Shown: positions 7,105 through 8,389 of the stretch, piece by piece | Numbering within the stretch: position 1 is the first letter of the stretch | Layout of the letters: each line of letters begins with the position of its first letter | NCBI GenBank assembly: GCA_030696465.1 | Contig: JAUYSE010000176.1 | Location: 1 to 8,389 of the forward strand | DNA: 8,389 bases | Source of the DNA: Legionellaceae bacterium | Lineage (GTDB): Bacteria > Pseudomonadota > Gammaproteobacteria > Legionellales > Legionellaceae | Direction: 5' to 3' | Translations under genes and position numbers: made by a program | The notes under the pieces: model-generated | What the model was told of the DNA's origin: nothing | Seen by the model: only the letters and a program-made list of their open reading frames with translations | Databases searched by the model: none

Positions 7105-8283
7105 TTATTCCTCTGTCGGACGCGTTGTCAGTCGCGCAGTAGGCCGACCATCAAACCAAGTGCCATTCCAATCGGACTCGTGCGCAGCACTCTCTGCTTT
7201 AGACGCTGTTACGCTGCTGGCATTAGCGGCACTTTCTGATTTGAAAGTAGTGGCTTTATCAAGTGGCAAATACAACATATTATTCGCTTTTGTATCTACA
7301 ATGACTTTACTGGTTTTTGATAAAATCTGTTGCATGGTTTCTAGATACATTCGCTCAGCAATAATATCTGGCGCTTTCAAGTATTGCGGCAACAAAGCGG
7401 CATATTCAGCAACTTCTGCTTTTGCAAGCAACACCGCTTGTTCAGCATACGCTTTCGCCTCTTGAAATATTCGCTTTGCGTTTCCTTCGGCAATAGGCAA
7501 TACACGTGCTTCATAAGCATAGGCTTGTTCTTTAAAGCGCTTTTCATCTTCCTGCGCTTTAATGGCATCATCGAACGCTTCTTGTACATTTTCAGGCGCG
7601 CGCGCTGGTTGCGGTGACACGTTTACGATGACTAAGCCTGTTTTATAACGCTCTAAAATTTTAGTCAACGAAGTATCGACATCTCTACCCCAGGCTTCTC
7701 GCCCTTCTGTAATAATTTGATCAAGCGTAGTTTGTCCAACAACTTGTCGTAAAGCACTGGACGTTGCCTGTTGTAAACTTTCTTGTGCATCAGACACATT
7801 AAATAGATAGGCTTTTAAGTCACCAATTCTATATTGCACGGCTAAAGACACCGATACCAAGTTTTCATCTTTGGTTAGCATTTGTGCTGAATAAGAGTAA
7901 TCGGAGACTCGATCGACGTTCTGCACTACCTTGGAACAAATAAGACGAGGAATCCAGTGTGGCCCCGGCCCTACGGTTTTGATGTATTTTCCAAAACGTA
8001 ACACCACCGCTTTCTCAGCTGGATCGACAATAAAGATGCCGGATACCGCCCACAAGAAAACAATAACCGCAACAAAAACGACAAACAACCAGCTCATGTT
8101 AGGGTCGTCTGCATCATTGTCACCAGATGGTGTTGATGTCTCTACCACTATTGGTTTTTTAGGAGCTAGGAACAACGCTTTCATTTTTTTAAGCGCCGCC
8201 TTCAACATTGCCTCGAGATCTGGCGGTTGTTGATCACTCCCATTCCATCGTTGCTTGTTAGAGTTGGGGTCTTCTAAGCCCAT
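7105..8283 (-). CDS. hflK: HflK, FtsH protease modulator subunit
   Basis: A 392-residue SPFH-family partner of HflC. A cytoplasmic N-terminal segment carries the HflK-type PPDLEAMLKAALKKMKALF (20-38). One membrane helix spans about 64-86, then the periplasmic SPFH domain includes FGKY (97-100), GPGPHWIP (105-112) and QMLTKDENLVSV (134-145). A long helical region (about 230-325) contains QEDEKRFKEQAYAYEARVLP (244-263), characteristic of HflK. The last 45 or so residues are a Ser/Ala/Thr/Lys-rich tail, expected to be disordered and variable between species. With HflC it forms the large assembly that encloses FtsH in the inner membrane. The ATG has GAGGG (8290-8294) at 6-base spacing. It is the first gene of the run visible here; hflX, often just upstream in relatives, is not seen in the 106 bases available. 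Confidence 0.97.
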   Translation of the reverse strand: MGLEDPNSNKQRWNGSDQQPPDLEAMLKAALKKMKALFLAPKKPIVVETSTPSGDNDADDPNMSWLFVVFVAVIVFLWAVSGIFIVDPAEKAVVLRFGKYIKTVGPGPHWIPRLICSKVVQNVDRVSDYSYSAQMLTKDENLVSVSLAVQYRIGDLKAYLFNVSDAQESLQQATSSALRQVVGQTTLDQIITEGREAWGRDVDTSLTKILERYKTGLVIVNVSPQPARAPENVQEAFDDAIKAQEDEKRFKEQAYAYEARVLPIAEGNAKRIFQEAKAYAEQAVLLAKAEVAEYAALLPQYLKAPDIIAERMYLETMQQILSKTSKVIVDTKANNMLYLPLDKATTFKSESAANASSVTASKAESAAHESDWNGTWFDGRPTARLTTRPTEE

Positions 8284-8295
8284 GGTTATCCCTCA

Positions 8296-8311
8296 TGGAT
8301 TGTCATATCCA
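8296..8311 (-). other. Small inverted repeat in the hflK leader
   Basis: A 5-base stem (TGGAT / ATCCA) with a 6-base loop lies just upstream of the hflK ribosome site (its last base is 1 base from the GAGGG). It is short and weak and has no U-run after it, so it is not a terminator. It could slightly affect access to the ribosome site or be chance. Confidence 0.3.
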
Positions 8312-8319
8312 AAACCCCA

Positions 8320-8325
8320 ATTGTA
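8320..8325 (-). promoter_or_regulatory. Possible -10 element upstream of hflK
   Basis: The minus strand reads TACAAT (inside TATACAAT), a 5-of-6 match to the -10 consensus, about 36 bases before the hflK start. The stretch 17 bases further upstream (TTTTCG) is a poor -35, so this is a weak call that would need a transcript start to support it. Confidence 0.3.
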
Positions 8326-8375
8326 TACTGATTTACGTGACACGAAAAGTAGATAATATTTTTTCTTATATCAAT

Positions 8376-8389
8376 GGGGTCAGAGTCGA
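8376..8389. repeat. Half-palindrome at the right window edge
   Basis: The last 14 bases read GGGGTCAGAGTCGA. The final TCGA is self-complementary, so if the next ten bases were CTCTGACCCC the whole would be a perfect 24-base palindrome. Sequences of the GGGGTCAGA(G/C)TC type resemble, from memory, dispersed repeats seen beside REP-associated IS200-like transposase genes. In addition CAATGGGGT (8372-8380) is nearly inverted relative to ACCCCAATTG (8314-8323). The continuation is outside the window, so this remains a suggestion. Confidence 0.35.

Noticed and set aside
7091..7465. A 124-codon plus-strand frame antisense to hflK.
   Set aside because: hflK is certain here, and the Ser/Ala/Val-rich translation is the mirror of its low-complexity tail and helices.
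8286..8387. A frame on the minus strand open from the right edge to a TAA two bases before the hflK ATG, possibly the end of an upstream gene such as hflX.
   Set aside because: The 33 codons give a peptide unlike any HflX C-terminus I know, the stretch contains promoter-like AT-rich sequence, and such an open length can occur by chance.

Overview
The window is a densely packed stretch in which every gene I can support lies on the minus strand, so the biological order runs from high to low coordinates. The order hflK-hflC-purA is the classic gammaproteobacterial arrangement. The moderately AT-rich sequence, together with an ankyrin-repeat protein and a eukaryotic-like kinase of effector type, suggests a host-associated gammaproteobacterium, most plausibly in Legionellales (Legionella/Coxiella/Berkiella-like). 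That placement is inference; no marker here proves it.

Layout in transcription order: (1) a 106-base leader at 8284-8389 with a possible promoter and half of a palindrome at the window edge; (2) hflK and hflC, the membrane prohibitin-like pair that binds the FtsH protease; (3) purA, adenylosuccinate synthetase; (4) a crotonase-type enoyl-CoA hydratase followed 3 bases later by a 3-hydroxyisobutyryl-CoA hydrolase-like protein; (5) an ankyrin-repeat protein; (6) an 86-base gap with a candidate promoter; (7) a 631-residue protein with a divergent protein-kinase core; (8) the first 18 codons of a DNA photolyase running off the left edge.

From hflK to the ankyrin gene all gaps are 3 to 26 bases and no terminator-like hairpin is visible, so the six genes could be one transcription unit: membrane quality control, AMP synthesis, two steps of branched-chain acyl-CoA (valine) breakdown, then a putative host-interaction protein. 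The kinase-like gene and phr (18-base gap) look like a second unit. The most interesting part is 55-2990, where two eukaryotic-like genes sit between metabolic genes and a photolyase, like a small effector islet. No tRNA, rRNA, CRISPR array or transposase gene was recognised. There is no stretch over 300 bases without a gene.
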